A stretch of DNA of 19,155 bases from Flavobacterium psychrophilum. GTDB lineage: Bacteria > Bacteroidota > Bacteroidia > Flavobacteriales > Flavobacteriaceae. The notes beneath the pieces are model-generated. The model ran no database searches, was not told the origin of the DNA, and saw only the letters and a list, made by a program, of their open reading frames with translations. Positions 1 to 6,980 of this stretch are shown one piece after another. Numbering within the stretch: the stretch's first letter is position 1; each line of letters begins with the position of its first letter. The stretch covers positions 1 through 19,155 of the forward strand of contig CALPPS020000045.1 in the NCBI GenBank assembly GCA_943325515.2, given 5' to 3'. A program made the translations under genes and the position numbers.

Positions 1-752
1 AAAGTATCATTGATAAATTGGTATCGTTTTATGGTTTCCTTTTGTTGCAAACGTTTTAAATCGGAATGCGATTTTGTAAAAGAACTTCGGATTTCATTTC
101 GTTCTAAATTCAAAAAATTCACATCTTGTGTAATCACTAACCAAAGTTTGTACAACAACTGATTTGGAAATGTTTTTCGGAGTTTATTGAAATATTCTTC
201 ATCAATGCTAGACGCATTCAGACAGGGTTCCGTAGGTAACGATTTATAATTGACAATTAGATTTTTCAAGTCTTCAATTCCATATCCCTTTCGTGTACTA
301 ACCAAAACAATTTTGGTTTTTAATTGTTCTTCAAGATGGGTAATGTTGAGCGAAATCCCCTTTGGCTCCATCCTGTCAGCCATATTAATGACAAGAATAG
401 TTGGGATTTCTAAATCTTTAATTTGCGTAAAAAGTAAAAGATTTCGTTTTAAATTTTCTACATCTGATATAACAACTGCTACATCTGGAAAAAGTTTATC
501 GTTTTTATTGAGCAATAATTCAATCACTAAATTTTCATCAATAGAACTTGCGTTTAAACTATAGGTTCCAGGCAAATCAAGAATATTAGCTTTTATACTA
601 TTAGTTAGTTTGCAAAACCCTAATTTTTTTTCGACAGTGATTCCAGGATAATTGCCGACTTGTTGTTTCAATCCAGTTAATTGATTGAACACCGAAGTTT
701 TTCCGGTATTGGGATTTCCAATTAAAGCAACTGTAATATTTTGAATACTCAT
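1..752 (-). CDS. feoB: Ferrous iron transporter FeoB, N-terminal G-domain part (runs off left edge)
   Basis: FeoB is the inner-membrane Fe(II) uptake protein, with an N-terminal GTPase domain followed by a membrane permease. About 250 residues are visible, starting at the ATG whose complement is 750-752. The GTPase motifs are intact: G1 GNPNTGKT at residues 12-19, the G2 Thr in YPGIT near residue 39, G3 DLPG at 59-62, and G4 NMAD at 123-126, followed by a G5-like STRKG. The helical part that follows is the start of the FeoB G-domain helical bundle. The permease lies outside the window. It begins 6 bases after the feoA stop, so the two are almost certainly co-transcribed. No frameshift is seen in the visible part. 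What is seen is the G domain; Fe(II) transport is inferred from the family and the FeoA neighbour. Confidence 0.95.
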   Translation of the reverse strand, partial: MSIQNITVALIGNPNTGKTSVFNQLTGLKQQVGNYPGITVEKKLGFCKLTNSIKANILDLPGTYSLNASSIDENLVIELLLNKNDKLFPDVAVVISDVENLKRNLLLFTQIKDLEIPTILVINMADRMEPKGISLNITHLEEQLKTKIVLVSTRKGYGIEDLKNLIVNYKSLPTEPCLNASSIDEEYFNKLRKTFPNQLLYKLWLVITQDVNFLNLERNEIRSSFTKSHSDLKRLQQKETIKRYQFINDT

Positions 753-758
753 GACAAA

Positions 759-995
759 TTATTTCTCATCGATTTCAACTTCAATTTCATGAGCGGTTTC
801 TTTTCTAATAGCTAAATGAGAACCATTGTTTACATTTATATAAATAGGATCGCCAAACGGAGCAATTTGAATAATTTCCAATTCATTATTTGGAAAACAT
901 CCCATTTCTAGAAGTTTTAGAGGAATTTTATCCAAATCAACATAAGTAATGATGGCTTTATCGCCAATTTTTAATAAATCAACAGTAGTTTTCAA
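759..995 (-). CDS. feoA: FeoA-type SH3-like regulator of ferrous iron uptake (TTG start)
   Basis: This is a 78-residue FeoA protein, a small cytoplasmic SH3-like beta-barrel that assists FeoB. The family pattern is clear: an opening LKIGDKA, then LLEMGCFP, then IAPFGDPIYI and HLAIRKETA near the C-terminus. The length is normal for FeoA. The start is TTG: the in-frame codons just upstream are GTA and then a TAA stop, so no ATG can lie further out, and starting at a later codon would remove the conserved first strand. It sits directly upstream of feoB with a 6-base gap. A TAnnTTTG-like -7 box lies at 1022-1029. A TTG start could lower translation relative to feoB, but that is only an inference. 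Confidence 0.93.
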   Translation of the reverse strand: MKTTVDLLKIGDKAIITYVDLDKIPLKLLEMGCFPNNELEIIQIAPFGDPIYINVNNGSHLAIRKETAHEIEVEIDEK

Positions 996-997
996 TA

Positions 998-1017
998 CTT
1001 ATTTAGATTGAATTAAG
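998..1017 (-). promoter_or_regulatory. Imperfect palindrome between the feoA promoter and start codon
   Basis: CTTATTT, six bases, then AATTAAG form an inverted repeat with one mismatch in seven pairs. It lies between the putative -7 box and the TTG start of feoA. The place and the AT-rich dyad suit a metal-responsive repressor site such as Fur. The sequence does not closely match the classical Fur box, so the regulator is unknown. Confidence 0.25.
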
Positions 1018-1021
1018 ATTA

Positions 1022-1029
1022 CAAAAGTA
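1022..1029 (-). promoter_or_regulatory. Candidate -7 promoter element for feoAB
   Basis: TACTTTTG on the minus strand fits the Bacteroidetes -7 consensus TAnnTTTG. It lies 26 bases upstream of the feoA TTG codon. No TTTG -33 element is visible at the usual spacing, so the call rests on one half of the promoter. Confidence 0.4.
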
Positions 1030-1069
1030 TTGATAAAAAAATAAAGTAAGATGATAAATATCAGTAGAA

Positions 1070-1744
1070 CTAATTTTTATCGTTTTCAACAAGCCAATTG
1101 ATATCGTCAATAAGCCTTTTTATTTCTTCTTTTTTAGTGCCATCATAAAAACCTCTAATATGTTTTTGAGTATCAATAAGCACAAAATTTTCGGTATGAA
1201 CCAAGTCATACAGTTCAGAAGGTTTTCCAAGTTTAACAGCTAAATAAGACTTTCTAGCCATACTATAAATTTCTTTTTTATCGCCTGTGACCAAATTCCA
1301 TTTTGAATCAAGAACTCCTTTTTCTAAAGCATATTTTTTTAAAACCGAAACGCTATCAATGTCTGGTGTAACACTATGGGAAAGCAACATTACTTTTGGG
1401 TTATGCAAAAAAGCTTTTTGAACATCAACCATATTTGTTGTCATAATAGGACAAATAGAGCCACAAGTAGTAAAGAAAAAATCGGCAACATAAATTTTGC
1501 CTTCGTAGTCTTTTTGTGTTATAACTTTTCCGTTTTGGTTTAGGAATGAAAAGTTCCCAATTTTATGTTCTCGGGCAATATATTGTATGGTAGAGTCTAC
1601 CAATTCGGGATTTACATCAGCAGGATTATAAATCGGTAAAGTCTTATTTGGCTTCAGCACATTATAAAATAGTATAATGGTACTAATTGAAAAAATCAAA
1701 AAAGTTCCAATTAATATTTTGTATTTCTTTATAAAATCAAGCAT
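1070..1744 (-). CDS. SCO1/SenC-family thioredoxin-fold protein, membrane-anchored
   Basis: SCO proteins are membrane-tethered, thioredoxin-like copper chaperones or thiol reductants that help assemble the CuA site of cytochrome oxidase. In the 224-residue product, one N-terminal hydrophobic segment (about residues 10-29) anchors a periplasmic domain. The copper-binding motif CGSICP gives Cys94 and Cys98, and the distal ligand is His183 in VHTENFVLID; all three family ligands are present. The frame opens 15 bases earlier at a TTG, but ATG at 1744 is preferred because the TTG lies inside a TAnnTTTG element. It is upstream of feoA in the same direction with a 74-base gap that holds its own promoter-like box. 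A copper role is inferred from the family; no oxidase gene is nearby. Confidence 0.9.
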   Translation of the reverse strand: MLDFIKKYKILIGTFLIFSISTIILFYNVLKPNKTLPIYNPADVNPELVDSTIQYIAREHKIGNFSFLNQNGKVITQKDYEGKIYVADFFFTTCGSICPIMTTNMVDVQKAFLHNPKVMLLSHSVTPDIDSVSVLKKYALEKGVLDSKWNLVTGDKKEIYSMARKSYLAVKLGKPSELYDLVHTENFVLIDTQKHIRGFYDGTKKEEIKRLIDDINWLVENDKN

Positions 1745-1756
1745 TATTTTTTTTGA

Positions 1757-1764
1757 CAAAAATA
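1757..1764 (-). promoter_or_regulatory. Candidate -7 element for the SCO-family gene
   Basis: TATTTTTG on the minus strand matches TAnnTTTG and ends 12 bases before the ATG at 1744. This would give a very short leader. No clear -33 TTTG is seen. Confidence 0.3.
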
Positions 1765-1848
1765 CAAAAGCGTTTTATTATTTTTACTTTTAGAAGTACC
1801 TAAAGACATATAATTTTGTTAAAAAAATATTTTAATCGTTATTATCTA

Positions 1849-1856
1849 TAAATTTG
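1849..1856 (+). promoter_or_regulatory. Candidate -7 element for the M13 peptidase gene
   Basis: TAAATTTG fits TAnnTTTG and lies 27 bases before the ATG at 1884. A second match, TAATTTTG, occurs at 1811-1818. Neither has a TTTG at the usual -33 spacing. Confidence 0.4.
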
Positions 1857-1883
1857 TAACAATTAACAATTAATTAAATAGTA

Positions 1884-3938
1884 ATGAAGATAATTACAAT
1901 CTCAAAAACCTTGTTAACAGTTCTTGTGTTTACTGTAGTTTATAGCATGAATTCACAACAAAAAACACCTGGAATAAATATCGCTTTTATGGATAAAACG
2001 ATAAGCCCAACGCAAGATTTCTTTAAATTTGTAAATGGAACTTGGTTAAAAAATACCGAAATTCCCGCAGACAAAACCCGTTGGGGAAGCTTTGATGAAT
2101 TACGTCAAAATACAGACAAAGATGCTTTGGCCATTTTAAAAGATGCAGCAAAAAACCCAAAATATCTTTCGAGTACAGACCAAGGAAAAGCCATCATCAT
2201 ATATAAATCTGCCATGGATACTGTGGCTAGAAACAAACAAGGCATTACGCCTTTAAAACCCTATTTAGCAAAAATAGATGCTGTAAAAAACATCAAAGAT
2301 TTACAAAAATTAATGATGGAAGAAGAAGCTGTTGGAGGAGGCGTTGGTTTCTTGGGTGTCGGGATTGGAGCTGATGAGAAAGATAGCAATAGAAATGTAG
2401 TAAGTCTTGGGCCAGGAGGTTTAGGATTACCAGATAGAGATTATTATGTTTCTGATGATAAAGACTCAAAAGAAAAGCGTGAAAAATATGCGCTTCATGT
2501 TGCAAAAATGCTTCAATTCTTAGGAGAAAAACCTCAACAAGCTAAACTAGATGCCAATAAAATTTTAGCTCTAGAAATTCAAATGTCAAAACCAAGATTG
2601 GACAGAGTAGAAAGAAGAGATGCCCGTAAACAATATAACCCAACTGCTATTTCCGATTTACAAAAAATGTTACCATTAATTGATTGGAATACTTATTTAA
2701 ATGGAGTTGGTTTTTCAAAATTGGATACTATTATTGTCTCACAACCTCGATATATTAAAGCGTTACAAACAGTTTTCACAGAAAATAAAGTAGAAGATTG
2801 GAAAGCTTATATGCGATGGATGTTGTTAAGAGGATCAGCCAGTCAATTATCAACAGATATAGAAGCCGCTAATTTTGAGTTTTATGGCAAAACATTAACT
2901 GGCGCTTTGAAACAAAGACCTCGTCATGAAAAAGCTTTGCAAGTTGTAAATGGTACAGTTGGTGAAGCTTTAGGGAAGTTGTATGTAGAAAAAATGTTTC
3001 CAGCGGAAGCCAAAGACAAGGCCGCTAAAATGATTCAAAATTTAATTCGTGCCTACAAAATAAGAATCAATAACTTGGCTTGGATGTCAGTTGAAACTAA
3101 AAAGAAAGCCATTGAAAAATTAGATAAACTAACGATAAAAATTGGTTATCCTGACAAATGGGAAGACTATGCCGCATTAGTAGTGAAAAGTCCTGAGGCA
3201 GGCGGAAGTTATTTTGATAATTTAAAAAATGTATCGCTTTGGAATTGGAAAAAAGATCTAGAAAAACTAGGAAAGCCAGTTGATAAAACTGAATGGGGCA
3301 TGTCACCACAAACCGTAAATGCTTATTACAATCCTTCCTATAATGAAATTGTTTTTCCGGCCGCTATTTTACAGCCGCCATTCTATGATTATAAAGCTGA
3401 CGAAGCTATTAATTATGGCGGAATTGGAGCTGTTATTGGTCATGAAATATCACATGGTTTTGATGATGAAGGCTCTCGTTATAATGCCGAAGGTAATTTA
3501 GTTGATTGGTGGACAGAAAATGATTTGAAACAATTCACAGTTTTAGGAACTGCATTGGCCGATCAATATTCAGCTATTGAACCTTTACCGGAAACACATA
3601 TTGATGGTAAATTCACTTTAGGCGAAAATATTGGTGATTTAGGAGGTATTAATGCAGCATATGATGGTTTACAATTGTATTTAAAAGAAAATGGGAATCC
3701 AGGATTAATAGATGGATACACTCCAGAGCAACGTTTATTTATTTCTTGGGCAACCATTTGGAGAGGAAAAATTAGAGACGAAGCTTTGAAAAATCAGGTG
3801 AAAACTGATCCACATTCTCCAGCACAATATCGTGCATATGTTCCTTTGTTAAACTTAGAGACATTCCAACAAGCATTTAGCATAAAACCTGGCGACGGGA
3901 TGTATTTGAGTCCTGATAAGCAAGTTAAAATTTGGTAA
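1884..3938 (+). CDS. M13-family (neprilysin/PepO-like) zinc metallopeptidase, exported
   Basis: M13 peptidases are zinc endopeptidases that cut oligopeptides, usually outside the cytoplasm. The 684-residue product begins with a hydrophobic Sec-type signal segment (about residues 6-22, followed by NSQQ). The N-terminal M13 lobe follows (PTQDFFKFVNGTWL). The catalytic lobe carries the substrate-binding NAYY at 479-482, the zinc motif HEISH at 520-524, and the third ligand in ENIGD at 581-585. It ends in the conserved C-terminal Trp (VKIW). The length is normal and the active site complete. No lipobox Cys is present, so a soluble periplasmic or secreted form is likely. It is a single-gene unit with a -7-like box upstream and a hairpin terminator 8 bases after the stop. 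Substrate cannot be told from sequence; peptide scavenging is the usual suggestion. Confidence 0.95.
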   Translation: MKIITISKTLLTVLVFTVVYSMNSQQKTPGINIAFMDKTISPTQDFFKFVNGTWLKNTEIPADKTRWGSFDELRQNTDKDALAILKDAAKNPKYLSSTDQGKAIIIYKSAMDTVARNKQGITPLKPYLAKIDAVKNIKDLQKLMMEEEAVGGGVGFLGVGIGADEKDSNRNVVSLGPGGLGLPDRDYYVSDDKDSKEKREKYALHVAKMLQFLGEKPQQAKLDANKILALEIQMSKPRLDRVERRDARKQYNPTAISDLQKMLPLIDWNTYLNGVGFSKLDTIIVSQPRYIKALQTVFTENKVEDWKAYMRWMLLRGSASQLSTDIEAANFEFYGKTLTGALKQRPRHEKALQVVNGTVGEALGKLYVEKMFPAEAKDKAAKMIQNLIRAYKIRINNLAWMSVETKKKAIEKLDKLTIKIGYPDKWEDYAALVVKSPEAGGSYFDNLKNVSLWNWKKDLEKLGKPVDKTEWGMSPQTVNAYYNPSYNEIVFPAAILQPPFYDYKADEAINYGGIGAVIGHEISHGFDDEGSRYNAEGNLVDWWTENDLKQFTVLGTALADQYSAIEPLPETHIDGKFTLGENIGDLGGINAAYDGLQLYLKENGNPGLIDGYTPEQRLFISWATIWRGKIRDEALKNQVKTDPHSPAQYRAYVPLLNLETFQQAFSIKPGDGMYLSPDKQVKIW

Positions 3939-3945
3939 TAAATAG

Positions 3946-3975
3946 AAAACCTCGAGTTAAGCTTGAGGTTTTTTT
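3946..3975 (+). terminator. Rho-independent terminator after the M13 peptidase
   Basis: AAAACCTC (3946-3953) pairs fully with GAGGTTTT (3965-3972). Further G-U, A-U and G-C pairs extend the stem inward to a short loop. The stem runs into seven T residues (3969-3975), and it begins 8 bases after the stop codon. Confidence 0.85.
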
Positions 3976-4085
3976 ATGCTTTTGAACGCACCAATTACGC
4001 TAACATTAACTTAAGTAGTTTTAAGAATTACAAAAGGAATAATAAGATTAATCAATCAAACCTGCCCCAATAATGTAATTATATT

Positions 4086-4895
4086 TTATAGATAGGGTTG
4101 TCGAAAAGTATAGTTTAACAAACTATCTACTTTTATAGAATTAATAGATTTTCCAACACTTGGTATGTTAGTATCAAATTCGGGGATTGCTAATCCGAAT
4201 TCTGTTGCTTTTTGAGTATAATAGTCTTTTCTACTTGGATGAAATGGTGCAACTGCATTGAAAATTTGTCCAAAACAGTCTTTATCAATAATACTTTCTA
4301 AAATACCAATACAATCCGTTTGATGAATTAGATTAATTGACGCATAAGGATTTTCTACATGTTGCCTTCCTGTCAAAAAATGAATAGGATGACGGTTTTC
4401 GCCTATTAATCCGCCAAAACGAACCACTGTAGTATTAAAATTTTTATTGTTTTGCAAAATCATTTCTGTTTCTAGCAATTGCTTGCCGCTTTCTGTATCC
4501 GGTTGTGGCTTTGTGGTTTCATTAACAGTTGAATTGTCATCGGCATACACCGAAGTAGAACTCACAAACAGTACTTTTTCTATAGTTGCATTTTCAATAA
4601 AGGGAATTAGATTATGAATTTTGGCAACAAAGTTCTCTTTTGAATTTCCTCTTAACTTTGGAGGAATATCTATTATTAAGATTTCAGAATTTTCTAGAAA
4701 TAATTTTATTTCACCTATTATTTTTTCTTCTGACAAAGAAATTTGAAAAACTTGAATTCCATGATTCTCTAAAAGATTAATTTTTTCCGCTGAAGTGGTT
4801 GAACCTTTTACTGAAAATCCTTTTTCTAGCAACGATTTTGCCAATGGCAATCCTAACCAGCCACAACCTAAAATGCTAATGTTTTTCATCACCAT
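4086..4895 (-). CDS. SDR-like NAD(P)-binding epimerase/dehydratase family protein (YeeZ-like)
   Basis: This is an atypical SDR protein of 269 residues with an N-terminal Rossmann fold. The dinucleotide-binding motif is GCGWLGLP at residues 10-17, followed by a strand ending IIDIPP and the SSTSVY segment at 112-117. RFGGLIG near 159-165 corresponds to the start of the substrate lobe. The catalytic YxxxK is not visible where expected: that place reads ESGKQLLE, keeping a Lys but no Tyr. The protein most resembles the atypical SDR a5/YeeZ group, whose substrate is not established. ATG at 4895 lies 4 bases after the upstream stop; ATG at 4889 (MKNISILG) is an equally good start. It is the second gene of a unit with the zinc-finger protein. 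Enzymatic activity is uncertain. Confidence 0.8.
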   Translation of the reverse strand: MVMKNISILGCGWLGLPLAKSLLEKGFSVKGSTTSAEKINLLENHGIQVFQISLSEEKIIGEIKLFLENSEILIIDIPPKLRGNSKENFVAKIHNLIPFIENATIEKVLFVSSTSVYADDNSTVNETTKPQPDTESGKQLLETEMILQNNKNFNTTVVRFGGLIGENRHPIHFLTGRQHVENPYASINLIHQTDCIGILESIIDKDCFGQIFNAVAPFHPSRKDYYTQKATEFGLAIPEFDTNIPSVGKSINSIKVDSLLNYTFRQPYL

Positions 4896-4899
4896 AAAG

Positions 4900-5250
4900 T
4901 TACTGTTCTTTTTTGACCAACATATAAAAATCGTTTTCTAATAAACGATAGCCTTGATCGTAAACAAAATGATAGGTATTGCCTGTATTTGTATTTAAAA
5001 TGCTAGTGAAAAATTCAAAATCAAACCCTTTGCTTAGCAGTTTAGTTTTTGTTGTTTTTGATTTTCCTTCTACATTCAACTCAGTAAGTATTCGATAATT
5101 TTTGCGCAATTTGTTATTCACATTGCGCATATAATTAGTGCTGTCTTTGTTGATTTTGTTATTAAAAGCATTGCGACAACCATCGCTGCAGAACTTTTTG
5201 TCCTCGCGACCAACAATTTTTTCGTTGCATTCTAAACAAACTTTTTGCAT
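4900..5250 (-). CDS. Small zinc-finger protein of unknown function
   Basis: A 116-residue cytoplasmic protein. The N-terminus carries a Cys-x2-Cys (residues 5 and 8) and a Cys-x3-Cys (21 and 25) in the context KKFCSDGCRNAF, which looks like a small treble-clef or zinc-ribbon site. The next section is very basic and rich in Asn, Lys and Arg. The C-terminal half (about residues 60-116) looks like a small beta-rich domain. I do not recognise a named family beyond conserved flavobacterial hypotheticals. The frame extends to a TTG at 5271, but ATG at 5250 is chosen because the promoter -7 box is at 5273-5280. It is the first gene of a unit with the SDR-like gene. Nucleic-acid binding is possible given the finger and basic charge, but not shown. 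Confidence 0.75.
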   Translation of the reverse strand: MQKVCLECNEKIVGREDKKFCSDGCRNAFNNKINKDSTNYMRNVNNKLRKNYRILTELNVEGKSKTTKTKLLSKGFDFEFFTSILNTNTGNTYHFVYDQGYRLLENDFYMLVKKEQ

Positions 5251-5272
5251 AGATAAATCTTTTAAAATCAAA

Positions 5273-5302
5273 CAAATATAAATAAAATTTTCCGTTTACA
5301 AA
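5273..5302 (-). promoter_or_regulatory. Bacteroidetes-type promoter for the zinc-finger/SDR unit
   Basis: On the minus strand, TTTG (complement of 5299-5302), exactly 18 bases, then TATATTTG (complement of 5273-5280). Both parts match the -33/-7 consensus TTTG...TAnnTTTG. Transcription should begin near 5266, giving a leader of about 15 bases to the ATG at 5250. Confidence 0.7.
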
Positions 5303-5352
5303 CGCTTACAAATAGTTACAACCGAAAGTAAATGAATAACTACCGAATAAAT

Positions 5353-5398
5353 TTTGCAAGTCGTCACAACTTTGCATCGTCGGAAATGAGAAACCGAC
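5353..5398 (+). promoter_or_regulatory. ssb upstream region: direct repeats and small hairpin
   Basis: TTTGCA-AG-TCGTC (5353-5365) is repeated as TTTGCA-TCGTC (5371-5381), two near-identical copies 18 bases apart. The second runs into a hairpin, GTCGG (5379-5383) pairing with CCGAC (5394-5398) around a 10-base loop. No exact TAnnTTTG is present; CAACTTTG at 5367-5374 is the nearest match. The repeats could be binding sites for a regulator of ssb. Confidence 0.35.
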
Positions 5399-5434
5399 AA
5401 CAAAAAATAAAAATAACATTTAAATTTAAACGCC

Positions 5435-5767
5435 ATGAATGCAATGAAAAACAAAGTACAATTAATTGGAAACGTAGGTAACGAACCAGAAGTAAAAACT
5501 TTAGGTGAAGGAAAAAAAGTAGCAAACATCACTATCGCTACTAATGATTATTATATCAATGACAAAGGAGACAAAGTAGAACAAACCGAATGGCACAGAG
5601 TAACTGCCTGGGGTAAAGTTGCTGACATTATTGAAAAATATGTAACCAAAGGCAAAGAAATTTGCATTGAAGGCAAACTAACTCATAGAAGTTATGATGA
5701 TAAAGACGGCAACAAACGCTATATCACGGAAGTGGTTGCGAATGACATTCTTTTGTTAGGTAAATAA
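5435..5767 (+). CDS. ssb: Single-stranded DNA-binding protein, short form without acidic tail
   Basis: SSB coats single-stranded DNA during replication, recombination and repair. This 110-residue protein consists of one OB-fold. It opens NKVQLIGNVG, with the core EWHRVTAWGK near residues 51-60, then IEKYVTKGKEICIEGKL, and a last strand TEVVANDILLLGK. It stops at the end of the OB-fold. The flexible linker and the acidic tip ending in Phe, which recruits partner proteins in classical SSBs, are absent. The stop is a clean TAA with no sign of frameshift. The ATG at 5435 matches the usual flavobacterial opening; ATG at 5444 is an alternative. A second, full-length SSB probably exists elsewhere in the genome. 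It is followed 19 bases later by the HRDC gene, with which it shares a terminator. Confidence 0.93.
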   Translation: MNAMKNKVQLIGNVGNEPEVKTLGEGKKVANITIATNDYYINDKGDKVEQTEWHRVTAWGKVADIIEKYVTKGKEICIEGKLTHRSYDDKDGNKRYITEVVANDILLLGK

Positions 5768-5786
5768 AAATTAAAATATTGAAGTT

Positions 5787-6227
5787 ATGAATATCAAAAT
5801 ATTTAATGTTCGTTTATCCAAAGAATATTGTCAAAATGACCAACAAAAGATGAATGAGTTCTTGGATAGTGTTGAGGTTAAATTAACATCAACAAATTTT
5901 GTTACAACAGGATCAGTTGATTACTGGTCAGCAGTAGTTTTCTTTAAACAGAAAAAAGTATCTAAAGTTAAATCTGAAAATAAATTTAACGAAGAAGATT
6001 TATCACCCGATGAACTGAAAGTTTTTAAAGCTTTGCGTCTTTGGAGAAATGACTTAGCTGATAAATTGAATTTGTCTGCCTTCAGAATATGCCATAATTC
6101 CCATTTGATTGCAATTGCAAAAGCCAATCCTCAATCTATTGAAGATTTAGAAAATGTTTTTGGATTTGGAAGAGCTAAAGCCGAAAAATATGGCGATGAG
6201 ATTATTGCTGTTTTGAATGCTTTATAA
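5787..6227 (+). CDS. HRDC-domain protein
   Basis: A 146-residue protein whose C-terminal half (about 72-146) is an HRDC domain, the nucleic-acid-binding helical module found at the end of RecQ helicases and RNase D. Visible features are LSPDELKVFKALRLWRNDLA, then LIAIAKANPQSIEDL, and FGFGRAKAEKYGDEII, matching the helix-turn pattern of the family. The N-terminal 60 residues (MNIKIFNVRL...) have no helicase motif and I do not recognise them; they look like a small alpha/beta domain. So this is not a truncated RecQ but a stand-alone HRDC protein. It is co-directional with ssb, 19 bases downstream, suggesting joint action on DNA or structured intermediates. Function is inferred from the domain and neighbour only. 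Confidence 0.85.
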   Translation: MNIKIFNVRLSKEYCQNDQQKMNEFLDSVEVKLTSTNFVTTGSVDYWSAVVFFKQKKVSKVKSENKFNEEDLSPDELKVFKALRLWRNDLADKLNLSAFRICHNSHLIAIAKANPQSIEDLENVFGFGRAKAEKYGDEIIAVLNAL

Positions 6228-6246
6228 AGTATAATTAAATATAACT

Positions 6247-6278
6247 AAAAGCGGCTAAGTTTTTCTTAGCCGCTTTTT
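6247..6278 (+). terminator. Strong terminator, likely bidirectional
   Basis: AAAAGCGGCTAAG (6247-6259) pairs perfectly over 13 positions with CTTAGCCGCTTTT (6265-6277) around a T5 loop, followed by a T-run. It closes the ssb/HRDC unit. On the other strand the same stem ends in four T residues, and it sits right after the HAD gene stop at 6282, so it probably serves both converging units. Confidence 0.92.
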
Positions 6279-6281
6279 ATT

Positions 6282-6968
6282 TTATAGTAAAATTTCTAAA
6301 ACATCCGATATTTTCTCTAAGGTTTTGAAATTAGGATGTTCTACTTTATGACTTATTTTTTCGTGTTCCCAGGTAGTGTGAAACGGAACATGAACCGCGT
6401 GACCGCCAATATTTAATACTGGTAAAACATCCGATTTTAAAGAATTGCCAATCATAAAAAATTCATTAGCATTGATTTCTAAACGCTTTAATAATTTTTC
6501 ATAATTAATCTCTTGTTTATCAGCCATCACTTCAATATGATGAAAATAATTTCCAAGCCCAGAGTCGTGTAATTTGCGCTGTTGGTCTTTCAAATCGCCT
6601 TTTGTTGCAACAATTAATTTGTATTTTCCGTGCAGCGCTTTTAGAGTATACTCAACGCCTTCCAAAAGCTCAATGGGTTTTTGCAATAATTCTTTTCCCA
6701 ATTCAATAATTTTTTCAATAACTTCTAATGATAAAGTGTTGTTGGAAATTTTTAAAGCTGCTTCTATCATCGAAAGGATATACCCTTTGATACCATAGCC
6801 ATATAAATCTAAATTGGCGATTTCGGTTTTAAATAATTCTTGTGATAAACCTTGGTGAGACAAATAATCACTCATTAAGTCACAGAACTTTTGTTCGGTT
6901 TCTTGAAAATAGGGTTCGTTGACAAACAAAGTGTCATCAGCATCAAAAGCGATTATTTTTAGCGCCAT
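6282..6968 (-). CDS. HAD-superfamily hydrolase (phosphatase-like)
   Basis: HAD hydrolases remove phosphate groups through an aspartyl-phosphate intermediate. The 228-residue protein has the four motifs. Motif I is FDADDT, with nucleophile Asp9 and acid/base Asp11. Motif II is VATKGD with Thr122. Motif III is the Lys at about 151. Motif IV is GNSLKSD, ending at Asp180. A helical cap of about 80 residues sits between motifs I and II (C1 cap), as in phosphoglycolate phosphatase or YjjG-like enzymes. The substrate cannot be named. It lies 12 bases downstream of metG on the same strand, so it is probably translated from the same mRNA. A metabolite-repair or nucleotide-phosphatase role would be in keeping with the family. 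Confidence 0.88.
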   Translation of the reverse strand: MALKIIAFDADDTLFVNEPYFQETEQKFCDLMSDYLSHQGLSQELFKTEIANLDLYGYGIKGYILSMIEAALKISNNTLSLEVIEKIIELGKELLQKPIELLEGVEYTLKALHGKYKLIVATKGDLKDQQRKLHDSGLGNYFHHIEVMADKQEINYEKLLKRLEINANEFFMIGNSLKSDVLPVLNIGGHAVHVPFHTTWEHEKISHKVEHPNFKTLEKISDVLEILL

Positions 6969-6980
6969 TACAAAATTACT

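Noticed and set aside
250..564. Plus-strand open frame of 104 codons
   Set aside because: It is antisense to feoB, whose G-domain motifs are unmistakable.
1745..1759. Upstream TTG start for the SCO-family gene at 1759
   Set aside because: The TTG is inside a TAnnTTTG promoter-like element, and ATG at 1744 gives a normal signal-anchor N-terminus.
4070..4082. Short palindrome ATAATgtaATTAT after the SDR-like gene
   Set aside because: Only 5-bp AT arms without a T-run; expected by chance in this base composition.
5251..5271. Upstream TTG start for the zinc-finger gene at 5271
   Set aside because: It lies upstream of the likely transcription start set by the -7 box at 5273-5280; ATG at 5250 fits.
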